A model generated the notes under the pieces. It searched no databases and had not been told where the DNA came from. It saw only the letters and a list, made by a program, of their open reading frames with translations. The position numbers and the translations under genes were made by a program. From Betaproteobacteria bacterium (GTDB lineage: Bacteria > Pseudomonadota > Gammaproteobacteria > Burkholderiales > Rhodocyclaceae), in the NCBI GenBank assembly GCA_016194935.1, contig JACQAO010000032.1, positions 1 to 64,000 of the forward strand: a DNA stretch of 64,000 nucleotides, in the 5' to 3' direction. Within the stretch, counting starts at the first letter, position 1, and every line of letters starts with the position of its first letter. Positions 51,046 through 61,974 of the stretch are shown here, piece by piece.

Positions 51046-52449
51046 TCACTTGGGCGCTCCGAAGTTCGCCAGTTGCGCGGCGAACTCCTGCTCTTCCGCC
51101 GCCGTCAGGCAGCGCAGGTCAAGGCGCAGCGCGTCATCGGCGATGTGGCCGATCACCGGTATCGGTAAACTGCGCAGGCGTTGTTCCAGCGTATGCAGGA
51201 TGCCTGCACGCTTGCCCCGTGGCCGCACTACCAGGCCAGCCGAGGGCAGCCGCTCCACCGGCAACGAGCCGGAGCCGATCTGGCTCGCCAGTGATTCGAT
51301 GGCGACTGTCACCGGCCATCCTGCGAGCGCAGCTTGCAACGCAGGCAGCAAGCGCGTGGCCTGGCTGCGGATGTCGGTTTCACTGCGCGTCAGCAAGCGC
51401 AGGGTCGTCAGGCGCGCGGCCAAGCGCTCGGGATCACGGTAAAGCCGCAGCACCGCTTCGAGCGCAGCAAGTGTGAGCTTGCCGACGCGCAGGCAGCGCT
51501 TGAGCGGATTCTTCTTGATCTTCGCAATGAGATCCTTGCGACCCGCCAGGATGCCGGCCTGCGGGCCGCCGAGCAGCTTGTCGCCGGAAAAACTCACCAG
51601 GTCGGCGCCGGCGGCGATGGCTTCGCGCGGCGTGGGTTCGTGCGGCAAGCCCCATTGTTCCAGATTGGTCAAGGTGCCGCTGCCGAGGTCGACGACAAAA
51701 GGCACACCGTGGCCGTGGGCGATGGCCGCCAGATCGATTTCAGGGACGCTCCCGGTAAAACCCTGCACAGCATAGTTGCTGGTATGCACCTTCATCAGCA
51801 TGGCGCTACGCGTACTCAATGCCTCGACGAAGTCCCGCGCATGCGTGCGGTTGGTGGTTCCGACTTCGACCAGCTTGGCGCCGGCCCGCTGCATGATGTC
51901 CGGGATGCGGAAAGCGCCGCCGATCTCGATTAGCTCGCCGCGCGAAACAATCACTTCCTTGCGCTGAGCCAGGGTATTGAGCAGCACGAAGACGGCCGCC
52001 GCATTGTTGTTGACCACGGTCGCCGCCTCGGCGCCAGTCAACTCGCAAACAAGCTCGTTCACTATGTCGTCGCGGTCGCCACGTCCACCCGTGTCGATGT
52101 CGTATTCAAGCGCGCAGGACGAACGCGCGGCCATCACCAGCGCCTCGACGGCCTCTTCAGGCAGCGGCGCGCGCCCCAAGTTGGTATGCAGCACGGTGCC
52201 GGTCAGGTTGAAAACGCGGCGCAGCTTAGGGCGCGTAGCCTGCTCGATGCGCATGGCAATGGACATCGTCAGCGTTGCGGATGCGGGGACGGGGGCGGCG
52301 CCACCGTCCTTCGCGGCAGCGCGCACTGCGGCCAGTTCGGCGCGCACCGCGTCGGTGACGATGGTACGACCGTGGATCAAGACAAACTCGGCCAGTTGCG
52401 GTTCAGCGAGCAGGCGGTCGACAGAAGGAAGTTGCGAGAGTTTATTCAT
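51046..52449 (-). CDS. selA: L-seryl-tRNA(Sec) selenium transferase SelA
   Basis: SelA (467 residues) is a PLP enzyme that turns Ser-tRNA(Sec) into Sec-tRNA(Sec) with selenophosphate. It begins [16 protein letters not shown], with [21 protein letters not shown] and the PLP-lysine motif [15 protein letters not shown] at about residue 290. It is 38 bp after fdhE. The selenophosphate synthase gene selD is not in the window and must be elsewhere. Confidence 0.98.
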   Translation of the reverse strand: MNKLSQLPSVDRLLAEPQLAEFVLIHGRTIVTDAVRAELAAVRAAAKDGGAAPVPASATLTMSIAMRIEQATRPKLRRVFNLTGTVLHTNLGRAPLPEEAVEALVMAARSSCALEYDIDTGGRGDRDDIVNELVCELTGAEAATVVNNNAAAVFVLLNTLAQRKEVIVSRGELIEIGGAFRIPDIMQRAGAKLVEVGTTNRTHARDFVEALSTRSAMLMKVHTSNYAVQGFTGSVPEIDLAAIAHGHGVPFVVDLGSGTLTNLEQWGLPHEPTPREAIAAGADLVSFSGDKLLGGPQAGILAGRKDLIAKIKKNPLKRCLRVGKLTLAALEAVLRLYRDPERLAARLTTLRLLTRSETDIRSQATRLLPALQAALAGWPVTVAIESLASQIGSGSLPVERLPSAGLVVRPRGKRAGILHTLEQRLRSLPIPVIGHIADDALRLDLRCLTAAEEQEFAAQLANFGAPK

Positions 52450-52487
52450 GCTTTCACCCGCACCGGGCAGAAAGTTGAGAAAAAAAT

Positions 52488-53426
52488 TTAGCCCGCGCCG
52501 GGAACGAACAGCAGATTCGGTCCAGCCCGCGAATAGCCTGCCGCGTCGACCAGCATATCGAGCGCCAGCGTGGCAAGGTCGTCCGCCACCGGGTCACCCT
52601 CCGGCGCCTTTTCCTGGTAGAGAATTTTCAGGTAGCTCATGCAATTGTCACAGGTTTCGGCGCGCATCGCCTCGGCATTCATGAGGCCGGAGCCTTCGGA
52701 GCCTTCAATCTGGCGATAGGAAATTTTTCCGGTCGCGTCGCAGGCGGCGCACTTGACGCGCACCAGATTCCACTCCGTGCTGCACAGCGAACAGTGCAGA
52801 TAACGCAGATTGCTGACCTCGGCAGTAAACCGCACCATACTCGCCACAGGCAGGCTGCCGCAGCAAGGGCAGACGCCCGAAACACCAAGCGCCGGAATAT
52901 TTTCTGCGCCCAGTGCAGCAGCCAACGCAGCCCAATATACCTGGAGCGCGGCAGCAACGAAGGGCAGCAGCGCCGCATCCTCGCCGTACAGCTCGGTGCG
53001 CAGCACACGCTCGGCGAGCGCCTCGATTTGCGCGTCGGTCGCGGCATCCAGGCGGATGCAACTTTGCCGCACCGCATCCGGCACGTCGGCGGTCTTCAGG
53101 GCGGCAATGATGCCACGCAACGCCGCGCGCCACGCAGGGTCGCGCGACCAGTGCTGCGCAGGGACTGGCGGCATGCCGTGATAGCGGGCGCGTTCGAGGG
53201 CCGTCGCATCCGGCAAGGGCAGGGCTTGCAAGTCCTGTAGCGCCTGGTGCTGGGCAAGCGTCAGGCGGCCCAGCAGGCGCAACCAGTCACCGAGCGCGTG
53301 GCCTTCGGCGAGCGCATTGAAGCGCCGGGCGCGCCCGGAAAAAATCGTGGCGCGCACCGGCGCAATCACGCGTGGCGGCTCGCCGGTCGATGGTATGGGG
53401 CTGTGGTACTGCATGACGGTGCTCAT
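52488..53426 (-). CDS. fdhE: formate dehydrogenase accessory protein FdhE
   Basis: FdhE (312 residues) is a cytoplasmic rubredoxin-like factor needed for maturation of Tat-exported formate dehydrogenases. The C-terminal half has paired cysteine motifs, [24 protein letters not shown] and CDNCMSYL, in the usual order. The N-terminal half is helical. It sits between the structural fdh genes and selA on the same strand. Confidence 0.96.
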   Translation of the reverse strand: MSTVMQYHSPIPSTGEPPRVIAPVRATIFSGRARRFNALAEGHALGDWLRLLGRLTLAQHQALQDLQALPLPDATALERARYHGMPPVPAQHWSRDPAWRAALRGIIAALKTADVPDAVRQSCIRLDAATDAQIEALAERVLRTELYGEDAALLPFVAAALQVYWAALAAALGAENIPALGVSGVCPCCGSLPVASMVRFTAEVSNLRYLHCSLCSTEWNLVRVKCAACDATGKISYRQIEGSEGSGLMNAEAMRAETCDNCMSYLKILYQEKAPEGDPVADDLATLALDMLVDAAGYSRAGPNLLFVPGAG

Positions 53427-53471
53427 GTCTGCTCCGAAAAAATCAGCCCGCGAACCACTGGCTACAGGTCG

Positions 53472-54092
53472 CTACTTCCCCGTCACCTGGCGGTACCAGG
53501 CGCGATGATGCTGCTTGGCCCAGGCGCGCGTAACCGTACCGTACCACATGGCGCGCATGGTGCCTTTCACCCAGATGGCGGCATAGATGTGCACCATGAC
53601 GACGGCGATCAGCACCGCCGCCGCCGCCGCGTGAATCACTGCGGCGAACCGCACGACATCGACCGGCAAGTTGAAATAGGCGCGCCACAGCACGATGCCA
53701 GTGATAAGGAGCAGCAGCATGCCGATGGCGAGCGCCCAGAACATCAGCTTCTGCCCGCCGTTGTACTTGCCCTGTTCCGGCAGGTTGTGGTCTTTGCCAT
53801 CCAGCATTTCGCCCGCCCGCGACAACCATTCCTTGTCCGCCGGAGTCATCACATTCAATGACCTGAAGCGCAGGAAGAGGGAGAGGAAGGAGCCCGCCAT
53901 CAGCACCCCGATGAAGGGATGCAGGATGCGCGCCCACACGCCGCCGCCGAAGAGTTGCGTGAGGGGCCAGAACGCCGGATGGAAGAAGGCCAGGCCGGAG
54001 AGCGCCAGCAGGATGAAACAGATACCCCCGAGCCAGTGGTTCACCCGCTCCTGCGGCGTATAGCGCGTCAGGTCTTTTGGATTCCGGATCAT
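53472..54092 (-). CDS. formate dehydrogenase gamma subunit (cytochrome b556)
   Basis: A 206-residue membrane subunit with four helices and two haem b groups that passes electrons from formate oxidation to quinone. [20 protein letters not shown] starts the first helix with a haem-ligating His. [14 protein letters not shown] and [24 protein letters not shown] carry the other conserved His residues. It overlaps the beta subunit gene by four bases. It is homologous to FdnI/FdoI of E. coli. Confidence 0.95.
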   Translation of the reverse strand: MIRNPKDLTRYTPQERVNHWLGGICFILLALSGLAFFHPAFWPLTQLFGGGVWARILHPFIGVLMAGSFLSLFLRFRSLNVMTPADKEWLSRAGEMLDGKDHNLPEQGKYNGGQKLMFWALAIGMLLLLITGIVLWRAYFNLPVDVVRFAAVIHAAAAAVLIAVVMVHIYAAIWVKGTMRAMWYGTVTRAWAKQHHRAWYRQVTGK

Positions 54093-54976
54093 GGCGCATC
54101 CTCCTTTTCAAGTTCGTCTTCCAGTTGTTTGCTGACTTCGTTCGGCCCCTTGGTGACGTAGTGGAACAGACTGCCCAGCGCCACGGCAGCCATCGCCACA
54201 GTCGCCAGCGGCTTGGCGAAACCTTTCCACAACGATACCAGAGGACTGATGCTGGGGTCCTTGGGCAAGCCGCTGTAGAGTCCAGGCCGGTCGGCGTGAT
54301 GCAGCACATACATGACATGCGTGCCGCCCACACCTGGCGGATCGTAGAGCCCCGCCTGGTCGTAGCCGCGCGATTTCAAGTCGATGATGCGGCTCGCTGC
54401 GTAATCCTGCATGTCTTCCTTGGCACCGAAGTGCAGCGCTCCGGTCGGACAGGCTTTGACGCAGGCCGGCGCCTGACCGACGGCGACACGGTCGGAGCAG
54501 AGGGTGCACTTGTAGGCCTTGCCGTCCTTTTTGGAGATGCGCGGAACATTGAAGGGGCAGCCGGTGATGCAGTAGCCGCAGCCGATGCAGTTCTCTTCAT
54601 GGAAATCGACGATGCCGTTGGAATACTGGATGATCGCGCCGGGCGACGGGCAGGCCTTGAGGCAGCCCGGATCGGCGCAATGCATGCAGCCGTCCTTGCG
54701 GATCAGCCACTCCAGTTTTCCCGCCTCCTCGACTTCGGCGAAACGCATCACGGTCCACGAGTTTTCAGTCAGGTCGGTGGGATTGTCATACACCCCGGAG
54801 CACGTGCCGATTTCGTCGCGGATGTCGTTCCATTCCATGCATGCCGCCTGGCAGGCCTTGCAGCCGATGCAGGTGGTAACGTCGATGAGCTTGGCCACTT
54901 CCACCGTCTGGCGTACCGACGGTGTTGCAGTGGTGGTGGCCGAGCGCTGCTTGATGTCCAGTGATTGCAGTGCCAT
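54089..54976 (-). CDS. formate dehydrogenase beta subunit (iron-sulfur)
   Basis: A 295-residue electron-transfer subunit with four [4Fe-4S] clusters. Cysteine motifs include [46 protein letters not shown] and CTLCSDRV...CVKACP. A C-terminal membrane helix ([18 protein letters not shown]) anchors it to the periplasmic face. It is homologous to FdnH/FdoH and lies 10 bp after the alpha subunit gene. Confidence 0.97.
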   Translation of the reverse strand: MALQSLDIKQRSATTTATPSVRQTVEVAKLIDVTTCIGCKACQAACMEWNDIRDEIGTCSGVYDNPTDLTENSWTVMRFAEVEEAGKLEWLIRKDGCMHCADPGCLKACPSPGAIIQYSNGIVDFHEENCIGCGYCITGCPFNVPRISKKDGKAYKCTLCSDRVAVGQAPACVKACPTGALHFGAKEDMQDYAASRIIDLKSRGYDQAGLYDPPGVGGTHVMYVLHHADRPGLYSGLPKDPSISPLVSLWKGFAKPLATVAMAAVALGSLFHYVTKGPNEVSKQLEDELEKEDAP

Positions 54977-54986
54977 GTCGGTCTCC

Positions 54987-57900
54987 TCAGGCTTTCTCGA
55001 TGTTCACCAGGAACGCCTTGAACTCCGGCGTCTGGACATTGGCGTCGCCGACCGAAGGCGTCAGGGTGTTGGTGATGTAGCCCGGTTTCGCCACGCCCTT
55101 GAAGCCCCAGTGCAGCGGGATGCCGACCGTGTGCACCTTCTTGCCATCGACATCCAGCGCTTTGATGCGCTTGGTCACCACCGCCACGGCCTTGATATGG
55201 CCGCGATTGGAACTGACCTTGACCCGTTCGCCGGCCTTGATGCCTTTCTCCTTGGCCAGTTCCTCGCCGATCTCGATGAATTGCTCGGGCTGCAGCACCG
55301 AGTTGATCGCCACATGCTTGGTCCAGTAGTGGTAATGCTCGGTGAGCCGGTAAGTGGTGGCTACGTAGGGGAAGTCCTTGGCTTTTCCGAACACCTCCAT
55401 GTCGCCCTTGAATACGCGGGCCACTGGATTGCTGGTGGCTTTGGCGTTGTTGGGATGGAAGGGGTTCTTGTCCAGAGGCGTTTCGAAAGGCTCGTAATGC
55501 TCGGGGAAAGGCCCGTCGGCCAACGCCGGTGCGAACAAGCGGGCCACGCCTTCCTGCGTCATGATGAAAGGCATCACGCCTTCCTCGGGCTTGGCGTCGG
55601 GGCGCATGTCGGGTATGTCGTTGCCGCCCCATTTGTCGCCCAGCCACTTGATCACGCTGCGCTGCGGATCCCAGGGCTTGCCGGCAGGATCGCAACTGGC
55701 GCGGTTGTAAAGGATGCGCCGGTTAGCCGGCCAGGCGTAGCCCCAGTTGAGGGTCTGGCCGAGGCCGGATGGATCGGAGTTGTCGCGGCGCGCACTCAAA
55801 TTCCCCGCCTGCGACCAGCAACCGCTGTAGATCCAGTTGCCGCAGGCCGTGCTGCCGTCGTCGCGCAACTGGATGAAGCCCGCCAGTTGTTCGCCGGCCT
55901 TGACGATGACCTTGGTCTTGTCCTTCGGGTCGTAGACATCAGCCAGCGCCTTGCCGGAAATTTCCATCAGCAACTCTTCTGCCGACGGCTTGTTGGGAAT
56001 GCGATAGGGCCAGGTCAAATTGAGAATCGGCTCGGGCAGCTTGCCGCCCTCCTTGGCATACATTTGCTTCAGTTTCTGGAACAGGGTTGCGACGATTTCC
56101 GTGTCGCCCTTCGATTCCCCGGGTCCTTCGGCGGCTTGCCAATGCCATTGCACCACCCGCCCGGAGTTGGTGTATGAACCCGTCTCCTCGGCGAACAGAT
56201 TGCAGGGCAGGCGGAAAACTTCGGTCTGAATCCTGGCCGGGTCGGCCTGGTTGAATTCGCCGAAGTCTTTCCAGAACTCCGAGGTATCGGTCACCAGCGG
56301 ATCAATGATGACCAGATACTTGAGCTTGGCCAGCGCATCGCCCACCTTTTTCTTGTTCGACACCGCAGCCAGGGGGTTGAAGCCCTGGCAGATGAAGCCA
56401 TTCATCTTGCCCTGATGCATGCGATCAAAAATCGCCAGCACATCGTAAGCGCCGTCTTTTTTCGGCAACCAGTCGTAGGCGTAGTCGTTCTTTTCCGTCG
56501 CGGCGGCGCCGTACCAGGCCTTCATCAGGCTGGTGTGCCACTTGGGAAAGTTCTGCGGGAAATTCATCTGGCCAGGCCGCAAAGCCTTGGGGGTGCGCTT
56601 CTCCAGGTAGGTCTTGTAGTCCGCGTCGGCATCGGTCGGCGCTGCGATGTAGCCGGGCAGGTTATCCGAGTAGAGACACATGTCGGTGATGCCCTGCACA
56701 TTGGAATGGCCGCGCAGGGCGTTGATGCCGCCGCCGGCCATGCCCATATTGCCCAGCAGCAACTGGATCATCGCCATCGTGCGAATATTTTGCGTGCCGA
56801 CGGAGTGCTGCGTCCAGCCCAGGGCGTAACAGATGGTCATGGTTTTGGTAGGCAGCGCGGTCTCCGCCATCATCCCGCAGATCGTGAGGAACTGATCCTT
56901 GGGCGTGCCGGTGACTTTGCTGACCAGCTCCGGCGTATACCGGCTGTAGTGCTTCTTCATCAACTGGAACACGCAATGCGGGCTTTGCAAGGTCTCGTCG
57001 AGCTTGGCGTAGCCGTCCTTGTCGAGCTGGTATTTCCAGGTGTCCTTGCCATAGCTGCGCTTCTCGGCGCTGTAGCCCGAGAAAAATCCCTCATCGAAGC
57101 TGAAACCCTCGTCGATCAGGAAAGCCGCATTGGTATAGGTTTTCACATATTCATGATGAATCTTGTCGTTGCTCAGCAGGTAGTTGATGACGCCGCCCAG
57201 GAAGGCGATGTCCGTACCCGGACGCAAGGGCGCATAAAAATCGGCGACGGAAGCTGAGCGCGTGAAACGCGGATCAACCACGATCAACTTGGCCTTGCGG
57301 GTCTTCTTCGCCTCGATCACCCACTTGAAGCCGCAAGGGTGCGCCTCGGCGGCGTTGCCGCCCATCACGATGATCAAATCGGCGTTCTTGATATCAACCC
57401 AGTGGTTGGTCATCGCACCACGCCCAAACGTCGGGGCCAGACTGGCCACCGTGGGGGCGTGTCAAATACGTGCCTGGGTGTCGAACGTCACCGCTCCCAG
57501 CGCGCGGAGTATCTTGTGGCTGAGATAACCGGGTTCGTTGGAAGCAGCCGAGGAAGCGAGGAAACCAAAAGTGTTCCAGCGGTTCACCGTCAGCCCGTCT
57601 TTGTTCTTCTCGACGAGGTTTGCGTCGCGGTCCGCCTTCATATGCTTGGCGATGCGGCTGATGGCGTCATCCCATGAGATGCGCTGCCAGTCGTTGCTGC
57701 CGGGTAAGCGCACTTCCGGGAACTTGACGCGGCTCTGGCTATGCACCATGTCGAGCAGGCCGGCGCCCTTGGGACACAGCGTGCCGCGGTTCACCGGGTT
57801 ATCCGGATCGCCCTCGATGTGAATAATGCGGGACTCGACGTTTTTGGATTTATCCCCCATCGAATACACCAGTACGCCGCAAGCAACCGAGCAATACGGA

Positions 57901-58049
57901 CAGGTGTTGCGGGTTTCCTGAGCGTGGGTAAGCTTGAAGCTGCGCACTTCGGCCAAAGCCAGGGTGGGCGAGAATCCCATCAACGCGACGGTCGAACTTC
58001 CCATGCCCGTCGCGCAAATCTTGAAGAACTGTCTCCTTGTAACTTTCAT
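54987..58049 (-). CDS. formate dehydrogenase alpha subunit, selenocysteine-containing (in-frame UGA)
   Basis: A 1020-residue molybdopterin-dependent catalytic subunit of the FdnG/FdoG type, which oxidises formate to CO2 in the periplasm. The Tat signal is [19 protein letters not shown]. One [4Fe-4S] site is CPYCSVACG...CPKG. A UGA at 57462-57464 falls exactly at the active site (QARI[20 protein letters not shown]) and is Sec196, not a stop; both flanks align with the family. The MGD-binding domains extend to the C-terminus, with [15 protein letters not shown] near the end. Nearby sel genes provide decoding. A frame break here would be a misreading of the UGA. Confidence 0.97.
57428..57464 (-). 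promoter_or_regulatory. bacterial SECIS element of fdhA
   Basis: Starting at the UGA (57464) the RNA reads UGACACGCCCCCACGGUGGC and then AGUCUGGCC. A hairpin, GGCC-AGUCU-GGCC, with lower pairing places its loop about 18-22 bases after the UGA. Loop sequence and distance resemble the fdnG SECIS element of E. coli bound by SelB. Confidence 0.75.
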
Positions 58050-58251
58050 GAATTATCTCCTCCAGTTTTTATAGGATTCGTTATGAAGATAAACCGGCTT
58101 TAGCCTAGCATAACTTTCATGTATCTTCAAATATGCCATGCGATTCCTTCCCGCGCCAGCCAATCCACTGTCGATCCGCTTGCCGGTCTGTCTTATCCGC
58201 TTCATAATCACTGTGAGCTTCGGCGAACTGAGCAGGAACACTAAACCCCAA

Positions 58252-59358
58252 ATGAATGATCGGGTAATCCCACTGATGGATGCGCGCCGCGCTGCGCCCA
58301 TACCAGCGCACGACAATATCGCCGGCAATGCAGCCGACGTTGACCTGCGCGGCAGGCGGATGCGCGACCTGCGCATCTCGGTCACCGACCGCTGCAATTT
58401 TCGCTGCACCTATTGCATGCCGAAGACGGTATTCGGGCGCGACTACCCTTTCCTGCCACGCGACGAGTTGCTGTCTTTCGAAGAGATCGCGCGCGTCGCC
58501 AGAATTTTCGTCGCCAACGGGGTCAACAAAATTCGCCTGACCGGCGGCGAGCCGCTGCTCCGGCGCCACATCGAACACCTGATCGAGATGCTGGCGGTCA
58601 TTCCCGGCCTCGACCTGACGCTCACCACCAACGGCTCGCTGCTGGCCAGGAAAGCGCGCAGCCTGCGCGACGCCGGCCTGCAACGGGTGACGGTGAGCCT
58701 CGACGCGCTCGACGACCCGACTTTCCGCAAGATGAACGATGTCGATTTTCCCGTGGCGCAGGTGCTGGAAGGCATCGCCGCCGCAGAGGCAGCCGGCCTC
58801 GCGCCGATCAAGATCAATATGGTGGTCAAGCGCGGCCTCAATGACCACGCCATTCTGCCGATGGCCCGCTACTTTCGCGCCACGAATTCAAGCCCCGGAC
58901 ATATCGTGCGCTTCATCGAATACATGGACGTGGGCAGCAGCAACGGCTGGAAGCTGGATGAAGTCGTGCCATCCGCCGAGGTGGTGCAACTGATTTCCGC
59001 CGAACAGCCGCTGATTGCCGTCGATCCCAACTACCCTGGCGAAGTGGCCGAGCGCTGGCGCTACCGTGACGGTGGCGGTGAAATCGGCGTCATCTCTTCC
59101 GTGACCCAGGCTTTTTGCGCCACCTGCACGCGCGCCCGGCTATCCACCGACGGCGCGCTGTACACCTGCCTGTTCGCCCAGCGTGGCCACGACTTGCGCG
59201 GCTTGCTGCGCGGCGGCCAGTCCGACCAGGCCATCGGCGCTGCTCTCGCCGCCTTGTGGAGCGTGCGTGACGACAATTATTCCGAAATACGCACAGCACA
59301 AACAACATCACTGAGAGCCGCACTGAAGAAAATCGAAATGTCCTACATCGGTGGCTGA
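58252..59358 (+). CDS. moaA: GTP 3',8-cyclase MoaA
   Basis: MoaA (368 residues) is a radical SAM enzyme and the first step of molybdenum cofactor synthesis. The radical SAM cluster is CNFRCTYC. The second cluster is held by Cys residues in [36 protein letters not shown] and [14 protein letters not shown] are standard. ATG 58252 gives a normal N-terminus; upstream frame residues are unlike the family. It diverges from fdhA across about 200 bases and supplies the cofactor that enzyme needs. Confidence 0.97.
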   Translation: MNDRVIPLMDARRAAPIPAHDNIAGNAADVDLRGRRMRDLRISVTDRCNFRCTYCMPKTVFGRDYPFLPRDELLSFEEIARVARIFVANGVNKIRLTGGEPLLRRHIEHLIEMLAVIPGLDLTLTTNGSLLARKARSLRDAGLQRVTVSLDALDDPTFRKMNDVDFPVAQVLEGIAAAEAAGLAPIKINMVVKRGLNDHAILPMARYFRATNSSPGHIVRFIEYMDVGSSNGWKLDEVVPSAEVVQLISAEQPLIAVDPNYPGEVAERWRYRDGGGEIGVISSVTQAFCATCTRARLSTDGALYTCLFAQRGHDLRGLLRGGQSDQAIGAALAALWSVRDDNYSEIRTAQTTSLRAALKKIEMSYIGG

Positions 59359-59950
59359 TTCTTTCAAGTCGCGCAATGACAGCATCACTGGCCTGATTCT
59401 CGCCGGCGGCCTGGCGCAGCGCATGGGCGGCGCCGACAAGGGACTGCGGCTGTTGCGCGGCAAACCGCTGGCGGCGCACGCCATTGAGCGCCTGGCGCCG
59501 CAAGTGGCTACCCTGCTGATCAACGCCAACCGGAACCCGGAGGCCTACGCTGCATTCGGCTATCCGGTGATCGCCGATGTAATCGCCGGCTATGCCGGGC
59601 CGCTGGCCGGGCTGCATGCGGGACTCAGCCGATGCGCCACGCCGCTGTTGGCAACGGCCCCGTGCGACTCGCCTTTCCTGCCGCTGGATCTGGTCGCCAG
59701 ACTTCACGCAGTCCTCACAACGACCGGTGCGCAACTGGCGGTTGCGCACTCCGCTGACCGCACGCAACCTGTATTCGCGCTGTACCGGCGCGAACTGCTG
59801 GAATATTTAAACGCTTTCATGGCCGACGGCGGGCGCAAGATTAACGCCTGGCACGCCACCCTGAAAATAGCCGAAGTGTCCTTCCCGGACGCCGCTGCTT
59901 TCGCCAACATCAACACTCCGGAAGAACTCGAAAAGCTGGAAGCGCCTTGA
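59351..59950 (+). CDS. mobA: molybdenum cofactor guanylyltransferase MobA
   Basis: MobA (199 residues) adds GMP to molybdopterin, forming the MGD cofactor of formate dehydrogenase. The nucleotide-binding start [20 protein letters not shown] is diagnostic. [16 protein letters not shown] gives the metal-binding Asp and [10 protein letters not shown] the C-terminal signature. The start is GTG, overlapping the end of moaA by eight bases, so the two are coupled. Confidence 0.95.
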   Translation: MADSFKSRNDSITGLILAGGLAQRMGGADKGLRLLRGKPLAAHAIERLAPQVATLLINANRNPEAYAAFGYPVIADVIAGYAGPLAGLHAGLSRCATPLLATAPCDSPFLPLDLVARLHAVLTTTGAQLAVAHSADRTQPVFALYRRELLEYLNAFMADGGRKINAWHATLKIAEVSFPDAAAFANINTPEELEKLEAP

Positions 59951-60002
59951 ACCCGCTGTTGCAGACACACTCCCGATTTGCATTCCGGTCGCCCGATAGT
60001 GT

Positions 60003-60042
60003 ATTCTTACCGTATTAACATCGATCAAGAAGAGGTAAGAAT
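60003..60042. promoter_or_regulatory. candidate operator of the MazE-like/VapC module
   Basis: Perfect 9-bp inverted repeat ATTCTTACC (60003-60011) and GGTAAGAAT (60034-60042) with a 22-bp spacer. The right arm covers the start codon and part of the ribosome-binding site of the antitoxin gene, so binding or an RNA stem could block both transcription and translation. Confidence 0.55.
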
Positions 60043-60253
60043 GTCCGCCACCGCGACGTTATCCAGCAAATACCAGATTTCCATTCCCAAGATCGTGCGC
60101 GAGGAGCAGCACTGGGAAGCCGGACAGGAATTCGTTTTTATCCCCAAGGGCAGCGGCGTCCTCATGCTGCCGGTACCTGATCTGGAGCAACTCGCGGGGC
60201 TCGCCAAAGGCGCTAAGCCGGTGGGCTACCGGGATCGCAAGGACCGCTTTTGA
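60041..60253 (+). CDS. AbrB/MazE-type antitoxin
   Basis: A 70-residue antitoxin with the SpoVT/AbrB swapped-hairpin motif: ATLSSKYQISIPKIVREEQHWEAGQEFVF. The tail (LAKGAKPVGYRDRKDRF) is basic and probably binds the PIN toxin. ATG 60041 follows AAGAGG. The stop shares one base with the toxin start (TGATG). Confidence 0.9.
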   Translation: MSATATLSSKYQISIPKIVREEQHWEAGQEFVFIPKGSGVLMLPVPDLEQLAGLAKGAKPVGYRDRKDRF

Positions 60254-60645
60254 TGCGCGTCGTCGACACCTCCGTCTGGATCGAATGGGTAATCGGGGGA
60301 GCGATGTACAAGAAGCTGTTGCGCGAATTTCCGGACAGGACGCAATGCGTGGTACCGACTATTGTGCAACTGGAATTAGCCAAATGGCTCAACCGTGAAG
60401 TCGGCGAAGACAAATCGGATCAGGTAATCGCCTATACCCAGAAATGCGTCGTGGCACCACTGGATACTCGAATCGCCTTGCGTGCCGCCGAACTGCATCG
60501 GCAGCACAAACTGGCAACCGCCGATGCCATCGTGTACGCTACGGCACTTGAATATGGCGCTGATCTGATCACTTGCGATGCGCATTTCGAGAAGCTGCCG
60601 AGTGTTGTTTTTTTCCTGAAACCCGCTCCGGCTGCTCCTGCTTAA
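60253..60645 (+). CDS. PIN-domain toxin (VapC-like)
   Basis: A 130-residue PIN-domain ribonuclease. Catalytic acids are in RVVDTSVWIEWV (Asp near residue 4), TIVQLELAKWL (Glu about 41), KLATADAIVYATAL (Asp about 93) and LITCDAHFEKLP (Asp about 113). It is paired with an AbrB-type antitoxin, a combination common in VapBC modules. It is the eighth TA pair of the window and differs clearly from the VapC at 20622. Confidence 0.92.
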   Translation: MRVVDTSVWIEWVIGGAMYKKLLREFPDRTQCVVPTIVQLELAKWLNREVGEDKSDQVIAYTQKCVVAPLDTRIALRAAELHRQHKLATADAIVYATALEYGADLITCDAHFEKLPSVVFFLKPAPAAPA

Positions 60646-60727
60646 GCACTGGCAGTAACATTGTCCGCTTGTAGTGCGGCAGCGTTGCGTAAGATGCTCA
60701 CTACGAAATTTACAAGAGGCAGGAATC

Positions 60728-61936
60728 ATGAGTTTACTCGCCGACATTGAACGAAATCACGAAGAACTTATCGCCATCCGCCGCGATATTCATGCCTACC
60801 CCGAATTGGCGTTCGAAGAACAGCGAACCTCGGCCCTGGTGGCGAAACGCCTGGCCGAGCTGGGCCTGGAAGTGCACACCGGCCTGGGAAAAACCGGGGT
60901 GGTGGGCGTGTTGCGGTCCGGCGCCAGCAAGCGCTCCATCGGCTTGCGCGCCGACATGGACGCCCTGCCGATGCCGGAGAACAACCGCTTCGCGCATTGC
61001 TCGAAGAATCCCGGAAAAATGCACGGCTGCGGCCACGACGGCCATACCACCATGCTGTTGGGGGCGGTCAAGTATCTGGCCGAGCATAAAAATTTCGATG
61101 GCGTGGTGAATTTTATTTTCCAGCCGGCGGAAGAAGGCGGCAATGCCGGCGCCAGAGCCATGATGGCCGATGGCTTGTTCGAACGCTTCCCCTGCGATGC
61201 GGTGTACGGCATGCACAATATGCCCGGCATGGCTGCCGGTGTTCTCGGCTTTCGTTCGGGGCCGGCCATGGCGTCAAGCAGCCGCTTCGATATCGTAGTC
61301 AAAGGCGTGGGCGGCCATGCGGCGCAACCACACAAGTCCGTCGATCCCATCTTGATCGCTACAGAAATAGTGCAGGCTTTGCAGAGCCTTATCACCCGCA
61401 ATAAAGATCCGATCGACACCGCCGTGTTGTCGGTCACGCAGATACATGCGGGCGACGCCTATAACGTGATTCCGGCGCAGGCCGTGATTCGTGGCACAGT
61501 CAGAACCTACAGCATCGAGGTACTTGATCTGATTGAAAACAATATGCGCCGGATTGCCACCAAGCTGAGTGAAGCCTATGGCGCTACAGGCGAACTGGAT
61601 TTTGTGCGCTGCTACCCACCGCTGATCAACTGGCCCAAGGAAACCGGATTTGCTGCGGATGTTGCTGAAAATGCCTTCGGTGCTGCCCAGGTAGACCGCG
61701 CGATTCCGCCGTTTACCGCGTCCGAGGATTTTTCATTTTTTCTGGAAAAAGTACCCGGCACTTATTTTTTCATCGGCAATGGCGATGGCGATCATCGGCT
61801 GGATGCGTTTCACGGCATGGGGCCGTGCCAACTGCACAACTCCAATTACGATTTCAATGACGCCCTGCTGCCCATCGGCGCTACCTACTGGTGCAAGCTG
61901 GTCGAGGCTGCGCTGTCCAAAGCCGCTCAGCCATAG
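60728..61936 (+). CDS. M20-family amidohydrolase (hippurate hydrolase-like)
   Basis: A 402-residue metallohydrolase of the M20D group that cleaves N-acyl amino acids. Metal-binding residues are in KMHGCGHDGHTTMLL, FQPAEEGGNAGA and VYGMHNMPGM. The lid/dimerisation domain has VKGVGGHAAQPHKSVDPI, and the C-terminal PPFTASEDFSFFLEKVPGTYFF with the last metal Glu/Asp is intact. The substrate cannot be set from sequence. ATG 60728 is used because the family begins near DIERNHEELIAIRRDIHAYP. It lies alone. Confidence 0.95.
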   Translation: MSLLADIERNHEELIAIRRDIHAYPELAFEEQRTSALVAKRLAELGLEVHTGLGKTGVVGVLRSGASKRSIGLRADMDALPMPENNRFAHCSKNPGKMHGCGHDGHTTMLLGAVKYLAEHKNFDGVVNFIFQPAEEGGNAGARAMMADGLFERFPCDAVYGMHNMPGMAAGVLGFRSGPAMASSSRFDIVVKGVGGHAAQPHKSVDPILIATEIVQALQSLITRNKDPIDTAVLSVTQIHAGDAYNVIPAQAVIRGTVRTYSIEVLDLIENNMRRIATKLSEAYGATGELDFVRCYPPLINWPKETGFAADVAENAFGAAQVDRAIPPFTASEDFSFFLEKVPGTYFFIGNGDGDHRLDAFHGMGPCQLHNSNYDFNDALLPIGATYWCKLVEAALSKAAQP

Positions 61937-61974
61937 ACGCTATTCGCATCATTGAAACCAGCGGCGGAAGTTCC

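Noticed and set aside
54585-56177. A 530-residue plus-strand open frame
   Set aside because: It lies opposite the formate dehydrogenase alpha and beta subunit genes and has no family motif.
57440-57470. A stop codon or frameshift splitting fdhA into two genes
   Set aside because: The UGA is in frame, at the known Sec position between QARI and [13 protein letters not shown], has a SECIS-like hairpin after it, and the genome region encodes SelA, SelB and tRNA-Sec.
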